From NCBI RefSeq assembly GCF_047675955.1, contig NC_132909.1, forward strand, positions 40,103,931 to 40,167,930: a DNA stretch of 64,000 nt. Direction: 5' to 3'. Shown here in pieces: positions 33,440 through 43,869 of the stretch. Origin of the DNA: Chlorocebus sabaeus. Lineage: Eukaryota; Chordata; Mammalia; Primates; Cercopithecidae. The position numbers were made by a program, and so were the translations under genes. Below the pieces are notes generated by a model. It saw only the letters and a program-made list of their open reading frames with translations. It searched no databases and had not been told where the DNA came from. Positions within the stretch are counted from its first letter, which is position 1. Each line of letters begins with the position of its first letter.

Positions 33440-33948
33440 AATATTTCCCTATTGATCAGGTGGGTGTATTCTAATAGGGAACTGCAAAGCATCCATATCA
33501 TCCTCTCATCTAGCTTGCTGGATTCCTGCCTAAATAGAACTGAAGTGGTCATTCAAGGCACTGCTTGAGCAGTCACTGGCGCAACTACTTTTTGTCCAGT
33601 GTCCTCTGGAAAAGAAAGATCTGGAGGGTCAAGCCACTCTTTTTCTTCCACATAATGGGGTGCAGAAGGATAGGGATGAACCTCTTCCTCCTTTGCTGCT
33701 TTTGCTTTAGCTGGTAAACAAACCTGCTCTGTTACCTCTTCTGTTACTTTGTTATACTTTCCTTCCTCCTTGTCATTAGTGTGAAAAGATTCCAAGGTGG
33801 AAAGAACCAGAGCCTACGCTTGTCCCATCGTTATCCTGATGCTTCCGAGCTCCCCTTCTTACTCACCACGGGGATTGCTTAAGAGTACTCGGGTGTCCTC
33901 CAACTTAGTCCAACCGCCACTCCGGTGACACTTTGACCTGAATTTGAG
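33342..33948 (-). pseudogene. gag remnant of provirus 2
   Basis: Frames at 33553-33795 (PYPSAPHYVEEKEWLDPPDL) and at 33352-33552 (different frame) cover the matrix-to-capsid linker and capsid start. A stop or frameshift lies near 33550 and a TAG near 33450. The capsid body and nucleocapsid are deleted. Confidence 0.8.
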
Positions 33949-33966
33949 TCTCCACGTTGGGCACTG
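33949..33966 (-). promoter_or_regulatory. Primer-binding site of provirus 2 (Lys-like)
   Basis: The minus strand reads CAGTGCCCAACGTGGAGA just after the 5' LTR. The GCCCAACGTGG core fits the tRNA-Lys primer site of the HERV-K class. Confidence 0.75.
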
Positions 33967-33968
33967 CT

Positions 33969-34440
33969 TGCCATGACCAGCTTGGTTGTGGAGACCCTAA
34001 CCCAACGGTGCTAGAGGAATTAAAGACACACACACAGAGAGATATAGGGTATGGAGAAGGAAATCAGGTCTCACAGCCTTCAGAGCTGAGAGCCTCGAAC
34101 AGAGTTTGATCCACACATTTATTGACAGAAAGCCAGTGATAAGCATTGCTTCTACTGATTTTAGATTAGCTAAGAGTATTCCTTATGGGAAACAAAGCAT
34201 TCTCAGTGAGGAGCAGAGAAACAGGCTCTGGCTGATTATCTGCAGCAAAAACATGCTGTCAAGGCACAAGCAGTTTTTTGATCTGGGCGGGGCCAGGTGT
34301 TCCTTGCCCTGCTCCAGTAAACCAACAACTTTTAGCAGTGTGCATGACAGCCATCACGAGCATGTCACATTACTGCAGAAACCCTGTTTATGGCCAGTTT
34401 CTTTAAGGCCTGCTTATGATAGGCTTAGGGCTTGCTACCA
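33969..34440 (-). repeat. 5' LTR of provirus 2
   Basis: Runs TGCCATGACCAGCTTGGTTG to GGGCTTGCTACCA on the plus strand, collinear with 26901-27375. An expanded ACACACACAGAGAGATATAGGG segment near 34030 is absent from the 3' LTR. Confidence 0.9.
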
Positions 34441-35261
34441 ACATTGCACTCATGTTATGTGACTCTCCCAAATGTGTCTTACATGTTGTGTCATGTTGGG
34501 GCTCAATATATCAAATTAGACATTGTTACATTGTGCTGGGTTTAACACCAGCAAACATTTTTTTTCTGGGCCTGCTTACAGGGGACCTTGTGACATAACT
34601 CAATGCCCATCACCATGATGATGTTACTTTCTTCTTCTGCCTGGTCTCTGCTCACACAGAAATTGTGACACATCATTGGCCTAGCATCTAGGTGATGTGA
34701 CTCTCCTCTTTTTCTCAGGCTCTTCATATTTGGGTATTGTGACATATTGCTAAACTCAACATCTAAGGAAGGGGAGTCTCCTACCTGTGCTCTTCCTACA
34801 GGGGGCATTGTGACATGTCTCTGCATTCCTCACCTAGGAGATGTGACTCTCCTGCCTGCACCCTTCCTACATGGAAAGCTGTGGCATATTGCTGTGGTCA
34901 GCAACCAGATGATGTGTTTCTGCTACCTGGGTCTTTATTACAGGAAAGATGGTAGACATATCACTGGGCCCAGCATCCAGGTAATGTGACTCTCTTCTTC
35001 TGCTGGTCCCTGCTTACAGGAAAATTGCAGCATATTGCTACACCCAGCACCTAGCTTATGTGACTCTTCACTTCTTTTAGGTTTTGGCCTCAGGGGACAT
35101 GGTGACTTATTGCTGGGCCCTGCACTGACAATTTTTGACTTAACTGCCTGCAATTTGCCCACTTGAGCCGTTGTGACATATTGCTGGGTTTAACACTCAG
35201 GTGATGTAACTTTTATGCCGGGGCCTTGCCTACAGGGGTCTTTTTAAAATGCCTGTGTGAC

Positions 35262-35565
35262 CTGGCACGGTGGCTCACACCTGTAATCCCAGCACTTTGG
35301 GAGGCCGAGGCAGACAGATCACAAGGTCAGGAGTTCGAGCCCAGCCTAGTAAATATGGTGAAACCCTGTCTTTACTAAAAAAGAAAATTACAAAAAGCAG
35401 CTGGGCATGGTGATGGGCACCTGTAGTCACCGCCACTAGGGAAGCTGAGCCAGAAGAATTGCTTGAATTCAGGAGGTGGAGGTTACAGTGAGCCAAGAGC
35501 ATACCACTGCACTCCAGCCTGGGCAACAGAGTGAGATTCCATCTCAAAAAAAAAAAAAAAAAAAA
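35262..35565 (+). mobile_element. Alu, full-length, forward
   Basis: CTGGCACGGTGGCTCACACC to a 20-base A tail. The 119-residue minus-strand frame here is an Alu shadow. Confidence 0.94.
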
Positions 35566-36424
35566 GAAGAAGGTCTCTCTGGCACTAATCCCACAGGTGA
35601 TGTGACCCTCTTGTGTTACCTGGTCTCTGCTCACAGAGAGAATTGTGACTTTTCACAGCATACATGCTGATTTTTTTCTGTAATTTTTTAGTTTTCCCTT
35701 TGGGAAAGGTTGTGCAATATTACTGAATTAAGCAGCAAAGGGATATTACTTTTTTTTTTTTTTTCTTGAAACTGCCCATGTAAGACATTGTGACATATTG
35801 CTGGGCCCTATCCCTGATGATGTGAGCTATCTGCCCGTCAGCTATTTTATGTGACTCCCCTCTCTTATCTTCACTTTGTCCATGGTTAGATTATAATATA
35901 TCTTTGGGCCTGGGTCATGCTAACGGAAGTGAGAGTGACTTACTGCTAGGCCCAGCACACAGGGGATGTGATTCTTCTGCTTGATTCCTGCATAAGTGGT
36001 CATTGTGACATATCTCTGGACCAATTGCCTAAGCAATAGGTCTCTCCTTATCTTTCTGGACCTGTCCACAGTAGGAAATGTAAGATATCACTGGGCCCAG
36101 CGCCTAGATGATGTAACTCATCTTTTGACTGGACCTTGTATATTTTGCATATTGTTATTTATCACTGAGTCAGACATTAGGGGATGAGAGGCTCCTGCCT
36201 GGGTCCTGCCTACAAGCAGCCTTGTGACATATTTTGGCATCCATCACCTATGAAGTGTGACTCTCCTCACATACATGCACGATGCACAAAGAAAAGATTG
36301 TAGCATATCAATGGGATCAGCAACCAGGTGTGTGTCTCACCTCTCAGGGTGTTGCTCAAAGAGAGCGTTGTAACATATCACTGGGCCCAGCACCCAGGTG
36401 ATGTGACTTGTGGCCTGTGCCCAT

Positions 36425-36752
36425 CTTTTCTTTCTTTTTTCTTTTCTTTCTTTCTTTCTTTCTTTCTTTTTCTTTTCTTTTTTTTTTTTTGAGACAATCT
36501 CACACTGCCGTCCAGGTTGGAGTACAGTGATGTGATCTCAGCTCACTTCAACCTCTGCCTCCTGGGTTCAAGCAGTTCTCCTGCCTTAGCCCCCCAAGTA
36601 GCTGGGATTAAAGGCATGCATCACCACAACAGGCTAATTTTTGTATTTTTAGTGGACGTAGGGTTCCAACATGTTGGCCAGGCTGGCAGGTGATCCACTT
36701 GCTTTGGTCTCCCAAAGTGCTGGGATTACCAGCATGAGCCACAGCACCCAGA
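36425..36752 (-). mobile_element. Alu, reverse orientation, with expanded CTTT tail
   Basis: The T-rich tail has become a (CTTT)n microsatellite at 36430-36480, followed by GAGACAATCTCACACTGCC. The middle is shortened near 36690. Confidence 0.93.
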
Positions 36753-36991
36753 TTGCCTTGTAGGAGTTGATTTTAATGCATCCCTGGCCAAGCATCTAGG
36801 TGATGTGTTATGACTCTCCTGTCTGGTTCTTGCCCTCAGAAGAGATCATGACATGCTTTAGACCAGCCCCAGGTGATGTGACTCTTCTGCTCACTCCTTA
36901 CTCAGCAGTGTAATTGGGACATATATCTTGCCCCAGCTTGTAGTTGCTATGATGATTCTCACACCTTAAACCAGGCAATAAAAGAGTTACA

Positions 36992-37292
36992 CTCAGCTGG
37001 ACACAGTGGTTCATGCCTGTAATCCCAGCACTTTGGGAGGCCAAGGCAGGTGGATCATGAGGTCAGGAGTTTGAGACCAGACCAACCAAGATGGTGAAAC
37101 CTCATCTCTACTAAAAATACAAAAATTAGCCAGGCACAGTGGCAAGTGCCTGTAATACCAGCTACTCGGAAGGCTGAGGCAGGAGAATCTCTTGAAGCCA
37201 GACAGTGGAGGTTGCAGTGAGCCGATATCATATCACTGCACTCCAGCCTGGGTGACAGAGTGAGACTCCTTCCCCCTCCCTCAAAAAAAAGT
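36992..37292 (+). mobile_element. Alu, full-length, forward
   Basis: CAGCTGGACACAGTGGTTCATG to a CCTCCCTCAAAAAAAA tail, with AGAGTTACACTC / AAGTTACACTCC flanks as target duplication. Confidence 0.94.
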
Positions 37293-37452
37293 TACACTCC
37301 CTCCTAGCTAGGCTTAGGAAAACAAACACTATCCTGTCTTTTCTTTTCACCAAGTTCATAGAGAATTACCACTCTCTCAAATATATTGTATAAAGCCCTT
37401 GGGTGTCACAAAGAGTGTCATCAAGTGACAAAAACACAGATGATATTGTTTC

Positions 37453-37745
37453 TTTTATTTATTTTTTATTTTTTGGAGATAGAATCTCACTCTGTCACCC
37501 AGGCTAGAGTGCAGTGGCATGATCTCTGCTCACTGCAACCTCTGCCTCCTGAGTTCAAGTGATTCTCCTGCCTCAACCTCCCAAGTAGCTGGCACTACAG
37601 GCATGTGCCCCCAAGCCCAGCTAATTTTTTAGGGGTTTCACTCACCATGTTGGCCACACTGGTCTCAAACTCATCACCTTAGGTGATCCACCTGCCTCAG
37701 CCTCCTAAAGTGCTGGGATTACAGGTGTGAGCCACCACGCCCAGC
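37453..37745 (-). mobile_element. Alu, reverse orientation
   Basis: TTTTATTTTTTGGAGATAGAATC to GTGAGCCACCACGCCCAGCC; the TTTTTGTATTTTTAG box is lost. Confidence 0.93.
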
Positions 37746-38092
37746 CCAAGGCTGTGTTTCTTAAAAGAACATCCTGCCACACATTATAATTGTAATCTCT
37801 ACATAGAGCCCACTGGTGAGGTCCTAAATCTCATATGCAGATGCAGTCCACAGTTGGAAGTGTGACAGTGATGTGCAAACATACAGCCAGAAATGGCTCA
37901 TTTCTAAAGCTACAAATGATGACTCACTCCTAAATGTAGCTCGTAGGCAAGTGAGGCACCTCCTATATGGATCAGCCAATTGGAGAGATGTTGACTCTCA
38001 TTCCTGGACTTAGAGCCACACATACTATCATGGGTCCATACCATCACAAATGTCTTAGAGTAGATTGTGACTCACAAGCATATTGCGTAAAG

Positions 38093-38545
38093 TGTGGGGG
38101 ATCAGTCTGAGTGGTGGAAAAACTATAGGAAAAGGACACAAACCTTCTGAAAGGACAGAAGGTACTGCAGAGCACCAGGGATGAATAGCTGAAGTCAGCT
38201 GTTTTATAATCCTGAGGCAAAGGAGGAGTAGATACAAGGGAGTGTGAGGGAATTTATCTTAAACAGGCTTGTTTACATACTTACTTATGTTCACCAGGAA
38301 CTGACCTTCGATCATCTGCATTACATTCTCTGAAAGGGGAACAATAAATATTAATTACCTGCAGGTTGTACTGGCTCCAGGTTGTCAGCATTGTGCCTGC
38401 ATGGAATAAAAGCAAGCAGCTCCAGTTTTTCGGGTTGCACTCTGGCCACTAGAGCTAGGCAATCCCCTAGCTGCTCTTACACTGCATACCTATGTCTGAG
38501 TACTCATTTTATCTGTCAGCCAGGATCTGTGGGACAGACCCAGCA
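38093..38545 (+). repeat. 5' LTR of provirus 3
   Basis: TGTGGGGGATCAGTCTGAG to GGGACAGACCCAGCA. It has an AATAAA near 38405 (GGAATAAAAGC) and a TG...CA form. Confidence 0.9.
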
Positions 38546-38546
38546 G

Positions 38547-38565
38547 GTGGTGACCCATATAAGAA
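38547..38565 (+). promoter_or_regulatory. Primer-binding region of provirus 3
   Basis: GTGGTGACCCATATAAGAA immediately follows the 5' LTR, similar to the site in provirus 1. Confidence 0.5.
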
Positions 38566-39675
38566 ACGACACAATGCATCATGATGGAACCCTCAGAAAT
38601 GAAAGTAAAGTTACTGCACGGTAAATAATTGGTGCCCACTGGGGATTTCCAAGCTTGGGGGGATTTTTTAACCTATGGTTTCATCAAGAGTCAACAGTAA
38701 TCAGCTCAACAGCAACAGTATATAAAAGTATTGACACAACTGCTTAAAACTAGTGAAGCCTCAGTTTCAAAGGCTCAATTAAGAGACCTGCAAACTGTTG
38801 TTTTCTGTAAGCAATAATTCCTAGAAGAAGGCACACTAGACCTAGAGCTCTGGGAACAAGTGGGAAGAAATCTTAAATGACATTATGCACAAGGACAACA
38901 GGTCCCAGTAACATCTTTAACACTCTTTAATGTTGTGGGCCTTAAGTTAGTACTGCTTTGGCCCTGCTCTACACAGAAGAGCATAAAATGGGAAAAGAGG
39001 AAGAATCATCATCTACCTTACTATCTCCTCCTCCTCTCTCAGCCCCGCCATTACCGGGTAAAGGTGCCACAGAGGAGATAGAGATTTTCCCTAAGCCTCT
39101 CCCCCCATAAATTGAGAAAAAGACAAGGGATACACTACAATTATGGGATCCTGTCTTAGGCAAGCAGCGTTAGAAGGGGAGCTCTTGGCTTGCCCAATGA
39201 TGGAAGATCAACAAGTCAATCATGTACATGAACCCATTACTTTCAAGACTTATAAAGAAATAAGAAAGAGCATTAGAGAAAACAGTCACTCGCCCATTTA
39301 TGAAAGGATTAATTGAGGCCATAGCCTATAACTACCATATGACCCCATGGGACTAGTCAGTGCCAGCTAAAACAACTTTAGAGACCAGTCAATACCTCCT
39401 CTGGAGGGCATAACATGATGCATTATGCAAACAATGAGCTAACCAGAATCAATTGGCTGGGCAAAACCTAACAGCTGCTATACTCCGGGGGGGGGGGGGT
39501 CCCTATGCAAATGTACAACAACAATTAAATTTTCCCCCATAGCCAATGCACAGTGTCTACGCTCTCAGGGCCTGGGACCTAATTCCCAAAGGCAGAGTTC
39601 AACAGGGATCTTTTGTAAATGTACGACAGGGGCCCCAGCAGCCATTTGTTGAATTTATCAATCATTTAACTTAAG
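38566..39675 (+). pseudogene. gag remnant of provirus 3
   Basis: Plus-strand text carries gag features in shifting frames: a matrix start after about 38690, a Pro-rich PLLSPPPLS-like stretch near 39030, and a capsid end with RQGPQQPFVEFI near 39640 (the major homology region). A run of 13 G at about 39487 lies within it. Stops occur in every frame. Confidence 0.72.
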
Positions 39676-40634
39676 TCATAGTGAAACATGCCCATTCTGC
39701 CCTTAAGAATATGCTTAAAATCAAAAAAGGGTGAATATGAGTAGGGACCTTACAAAACTACTAGCGTGAGCCTTATTTACTCTTAATTTCTTCAATTTAG
39801 ATGATACATTACAATCAGCCATAGAAAAGAACTTTGCAAAATCCTCAAAATACAAAACCTTCAGTTTTATGGAAAGTTGTAAATAGTAATGTATGGTGTG
39901 GTCCAAATGATTTGCTAACGTGGGGAAGAGGATATGCTTGTGTTCACACACCCTTAGGTCCTCTTTGGATTCCAGCATGATGCATCAGACCTTACCACTG
40001 CATGGCTAGGGCCCAACCCGGTACCAGAAATAAAGGAAATGACCATGCAGAACCCGCAACTCTGGATGATGTGGCTTCCTTGGATGACACAGGCCCCAGA
40101 CATTACCTGGGGAATGCTGAAGAAGACAACTCAGGAGGCTGAGCAAATCTGCTTCAGACACAGATACCATTCACTCCAGATAATTTGTTCCTTGCTATAC
40201 TTTTTATTGTACATTGCATCTCTTGCAGAATACTGATTCTTCTTCTTCTCTCTCTTTGCCTGCACCCCGTACCTGCTATATACTATTGGGCCCATCTTCT
40301 AGATCTGCCTTTCTTATCCCCTTTTACTAGGCAGACATCCCCTTCCTAGTCTCTGATAATGTGATCAATTGACTGGGAGGTGTTGACATACCCCTGGTGG
40401 GGTCCCTCAGTAATGGCACACATTGGACTGAGGTGCCAAGTAACACTACATATCAGCCCTTGATTGGAAAAGAATAATATTGATTATACTCATGTTTGTC
40501 TTATGTGATTTACTGGTTCTAGGATGCAAAGCTGCAACATGAGCTGTAACTGCTGCACGAGTCAAACCTGTCACTGCTTACATCTGTATTCTTTAATCAA
40601 CAAAACCTGATGCAAAAAAATAGAAGTGGAGATA
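39676..40634 (+). pseudogene. Integrase end, env stub and PPT of provirus 3
   Basis: HAHSALKNMLKIKKG (about 39685-39730) is the integrase carboxyl end. Next comes WGRGYACVHTPLGPLWIPA (about 39916-39973), the same env-start text as in provirus 1. The region then decays toward a purine-rich AAAAAAATAGAAGTGGAGA before the 3' LTR. Confidence 0.75.
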
Positions 40635-41407
40635 TGGGAGATCGGTCAGAGTGGTGGAAAAACTATAGGGAAAGAATGCAAATTTTCTGAAATGTTGGAA
40701 GGTCCTGCGGAGCCCCAGGGGAGAATAGCTGAAGGCAGCTATTCTGTAACCCTGAGGCAGAGGGCAAGCTGCGGGTACAAGGCAGTGTGGAAGAATTTAT
40801 CTTAAACAGGTTTGTTTGCTTATGTTGATCAGGAACTGACCTTTGATCATTTGCATGCATGACATTCCCTGAAAGGGGAACAATAAATGTTTTTTTTGTT
40901 TTTTTTTGTTTTTTCTTTTTGAGAGGGAGTCTCGCTCTGTCGCCCAGGCTGGAGTGCAGTGGCCAGATCTCAGCTCACTGCAAGCTCCGCCTCCCGGGTT
41001 TACACCGTTCTCCTGCCTCAGCCTCCCGAGTAGCTGGGACTACAGTCGCCCACCACCTCGCCCGGCTAGTTTTTTGTATTTTTTTAGTAGAGACGGGGTT
41101 TCATTGTGTTTGCCAGGATGGTCTCGATCTCCTGACCTCATGATCCGCCTGTCTTGGCCTCCCAAAGTGCTGGGATTACAGGCTTGAGCCCCCGCTCCTG
41201 GCAACAGTAAATGTTAATTACCTGCAGGTTGTGTTGGCTCCAGGTTTTCAGCATTGTGCCTGCACTGAAAAAACAAGTGGCTTCAGCTTCTCAGGGCTGC
41301 ACTTTGGCTACTAAAGCCGGATATTCCCCTAGCTGCCCTTACACTGCATATCTGTGTCTGAGTACTCATTTAATCCATAGACCAGAATCTATGGGACACA
41401 CCTGTCA
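40635..41407 (+). repeat. 3' LTR of provirus 3 (with AluY insertion)
   Basis: TGGGAGATCGGTCAGAGTGG to GGGACACACCTGTCA, collinear with 38093-38545 apart from the Alu at 40889-41204. Confidence 0.9.
40889..41204 (-). mobile_element. AluY, reverse orientation, Old World monkey type
   Basis: CCCGGCTAGTTTTTTGTATT and GGCTTGAGCC are both present with low divergence. Flanks AACAATAAATGTT / AACAGTAAATGTT are a target duplication. Confidence 0.95.
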
Positions 41408-41904
41408 ATTAAGCCTTCAGGTAATACATTGAATGCCCTTACCTGGCCAAGCACACTGGTGACATTGTGATACTGGTACTCACAACCAGTCAACAGTAAC
41501 TGTGCCATCCTTTTAGATAAACACAACCTTCTTCTGAAGTTCTGAATCTCAACCCTGGCAGTGGAAAGTTGCAACATTGACTCATATGTGGATCTGATCC
41601 ACATCTGGGCTGGTAACTCAGACGAAGATTCAGCACAACCCTATGATTTTACTGAGAAGACACAGTCTGAAGGAGAGATTGAGGCTCTTATTCAGTAATC
41701 CATCCATATTGAGATTGTGATTTGTGTACTTAGACCCAACCTCCAAATGGTCTTGACTCTCCTACCTAGAATGGGAATATGTGAAAAATTATTCATACTA
41801 TCCCTGAGCCTTTCTGCATGTGTGATTGCAAAACATGTCTCTGCACATAGCCTGAGTGATCTGACTCTCCTGCCTGGGGCCAGCACACAGATGGGATTGG
41901 GACA
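41408..41904 (+). repeat. B block 5, right part
   Basis: Resumes at ATTAAGCCTTCAGG and runs the B landmarks to GAGCCTTTCTGCATGTGTGATTG and GATCTGACTCTCC. Confidence 0.85.
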
Positions 41905-42756
41905 TATTGTTGGAACAAGTATGTAGATGATGTGACCCTGTACTCATGCCTTGGTACTGCCAAAGAGGGCACTGTGACATATCACTGGCCCCTGTACCCA
42001 GGTAATGTGTTTGTCCTTTCTGTGCCCTGTCCACATGGGTTTTTGTAACATATTGCTGGGTCTAACACCCAGGTGATGTGAATCTCCTACCTAGACTCTG
42101 GCTACAGGAGGGATTTTGCCATATTCCTGGACCCGTCACCTATTTGATGTTACTCTCTACTTTTACATGGGCTTTTCCATAGGAGACATTGTAACATATC
42201 CGGGCCAAGCACCTACATGATGTTACTCTTTGCTCCTGCCTGGGCCCTGACCACAGAAGGGAGAGTGACTAATCCCTAGGCACAGTATATAGGTGATGTA
42301 ATTTTTCTGTCTCATACCTGTCTACAGAGGACATAGTGAATGTCCTTGGCCCACTAAACTAGATGATATGACTTTTTTTTTTTTCTCTCTGAGATCTGTC
42401 AACAGTAGGGGTTATGACAGATCACTTGTCTCAGCACCTACCTAACATTTTCCTCATGCCTGGGCATTGCCCACTGGGGTGATTGTGACGTATAACTAGG
42501 TGAAGGCCCGGGGTTATGTGACATTTCTCTTCGACCTGACTCTCACCCACATAGCGCATTTTGACATATCTCTGAAGCTCTAAATTAGGTAGACTGCTGC
42601 ATGGGCCTTTTGTTTTTTTAGGAAGTTTTGTTCCATATTTTATTGACCTAGCAATAAGCTGATGTTATTCTCTTCTAGTGCTTGGGCTTTGCCCAAGGAG
42701 GGATTGTGATATATCACTGGGCCCAGCACCTTGGTGATGTGACTCTCCTCTCCTTC

Positions 42757-43059
42757 TACAGGGTTCAGGTCAGAAAGAAGAGTTACATCACTTAGGTGAT
42801 AAATAAAATAATATGTCATATTTCCCCTATTAGCAGGGCTTATGCAGGAGAGTCACATCAGCTAGGTGTTGGACCCAACCATATTTCAATACACAAATTG
42901 CATATTGTATATATTTAAAATTGTATATATTGAAGTACAGCTCTGTCCAACACCTAGGTGATGTGACTCTCCCCCATGAGCCCTTCTGATAAGAGAATTA
43001 TGACATATTTTGTTTATCACCTAGGTGATTTAACTGTCCTTTTCTACTTGAGCCCTGTA
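42757..43059. repeat. Inverted duplication (foldback) within the A array
   Basis: Plus-strand 42757-42893 is, by eye, about 75-80% identical to the reverse complement of 42930-43059. Examples are AGGAGAGTCACATCAGCTAGG (left) against CCTAGGTGATGTGACTCTCC (right), and TTAGGTGATAAATAAAA (left) against TTTTGTTTATCACCTAGG (right). The AT-rich spacer of about 36 bases is itself partly self-complementary. Confidence 0.88.
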
Positions 43060-43118
43060 TAAAGGGGGATTGTAACATCACCAGACCCAGCATTGGGTGA
43101 TATCCCTCTTCTCTTTCT

Positions 43119-43423
43119 TCTTCCTTTTTTTTCTCTTTTTGAGATGGAGTCTTGCACTGTCACCCAGGCTGGAGTACAGTAGCATCAACTTGGCCCACTG
43201 CAACCTCTGCCTCCCAGGTTCAAGTGAGTCTCCTGCCTCAGTCTCCTGAGTAGCTGAGATTACAGGGCTGTGCACCCACAACTGGCTAATTTTTGTATTT
43301 TTAGTAGAGATGGGGTTTCACCATGTTGGCCAGGCTGGTCTTAAACTCCTGGCCTCAAGAAGTCTGCCTGCCTCAGCCTCCCAAAGTATTGAAATTACAG
43401 GTGTCAGCCATTTTGCCAGGCCT
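43119..43423 (-). mobile_element. Alu, full-length, reverse orientation
   Basis: CTTCCTTTTTTTTCTC tail, TTTTTGAGATGGAGTCTTGC to CAGCCATTTTGCCAGGCC. Confidence 0.94.
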
Positions 43424-43869
43424 TATCATTCTCATCTTTCAAATCGGCCCCGTGTACTTTGGGTATTAAGACATATTGCTGGGTCAAACCAAATGGGTGA
43501 AAGGCTCTTGCCTGGGCCCTGCCTACAAGAGGCCTTGTGACATATCTCTTCATCCATTACTTTGGAAGTGTGACTCTCCTCTTCCATCTGCACCATGTCC
43601 ACACAGAAGATTGTAGCATGCCTCTGAGTTCAGCAACCAGGTGGTGATTTTCTTGTACCCAGGTCTTACCTGCAGAGAAAATTGTGACATATAGCTGAGC
43701 CCAGTACCCAAGTAATGTGACTTTGCTTTCTGTGCCTTGCTTTTGGAAGAGAATTGTAACATAACCCCGGCCAGGTAACCAGGTGATATGAATCTTTGCT
43801 TGGTCCCTGCCCTAAAAATTTGTAACATATTTCTGTCCCAGCACCCAGGTGATGTTACTCTTCTGTTTT

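Larger units (their letters stand above)
26901..34440 (-). mobile_element. Provirus 2: betaretrovirus-like (HERV-K class), carrying an RPL7A retrocopy
   Basis: LTRs of about 475 bp flank an internal region in minus orientation: a Lys-like primer site, gag remnant, a gag-to-dUTPase deletion containing a processed RPL7A, dUTPase, protease, reverse transcriptase, RNase H, integrase and env remnants, and a PPT (AAAGGGGGACA) next to the 3' LTR. Frames are broken throughout. Its pol and LTR differ clearly from provirus 1, so it is another family (possibly HML-5-like, an inference). A clean target duplication is not visible: left flank TGCACC, right flank ACATTGCACT. Confidence 0.9.
34441..36899 (+). 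repeat. A segment 8: about twenty-five 72-bp units with two Alus
   Basis: The array resumes directly after provirus 2. It includes a variant sub-series, such as GGGGATGAGAGGCTCCTGCC (36180), where a GAGGCTCC module replaces GTGACTC. The same variant occurs near 7330, 25730, 43500 and 46195, so groups of units were copied together. Confidence 0.88.
36900..38092 (+). repeat. B block 5, left part (split by provirus 3)
   Basis: Starts TTACTCAGCAGTGTAATTG, contains two Alus and stops at CATATTGCGTAAAG. The text ATTTCTAAA...CTACAAATGATGACTCACTCC at 37910-37950 repeats itself once, a small local duplication. The right part resumes at 41408. Confidence 0.85.
38093..41407 (+). mobile_element. Provirus 3: betaretrovirus-like, heavily deleted
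   Basis: LTRs at 38093-38545 and 40635-41407 (the latter holding an AluY) flank only about 2.1 kb. Inside, a gag remnant is followed directly by the integrase end and a short env-like stub, so protease, reverse transcriptase and most of integrase are gone. The LTR start, primer region and env stub resemble those of provirus 1, suggesting related families. GTAAAG on the left and ATTAAG on the right fit a decayed ATAAAG target duplication, as other B copies read TATAAAG there. Confidence 0.87.
41905..43869 (+). repeat. A segment 9: about twenty-three units, containing an inverted part
   Basis: Regular 72-bp units, interrupted by an inverted duplication (42757-43059) and an Alu. Units left and right of the inversion are in plus orientation. 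Confidence 0.88.
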
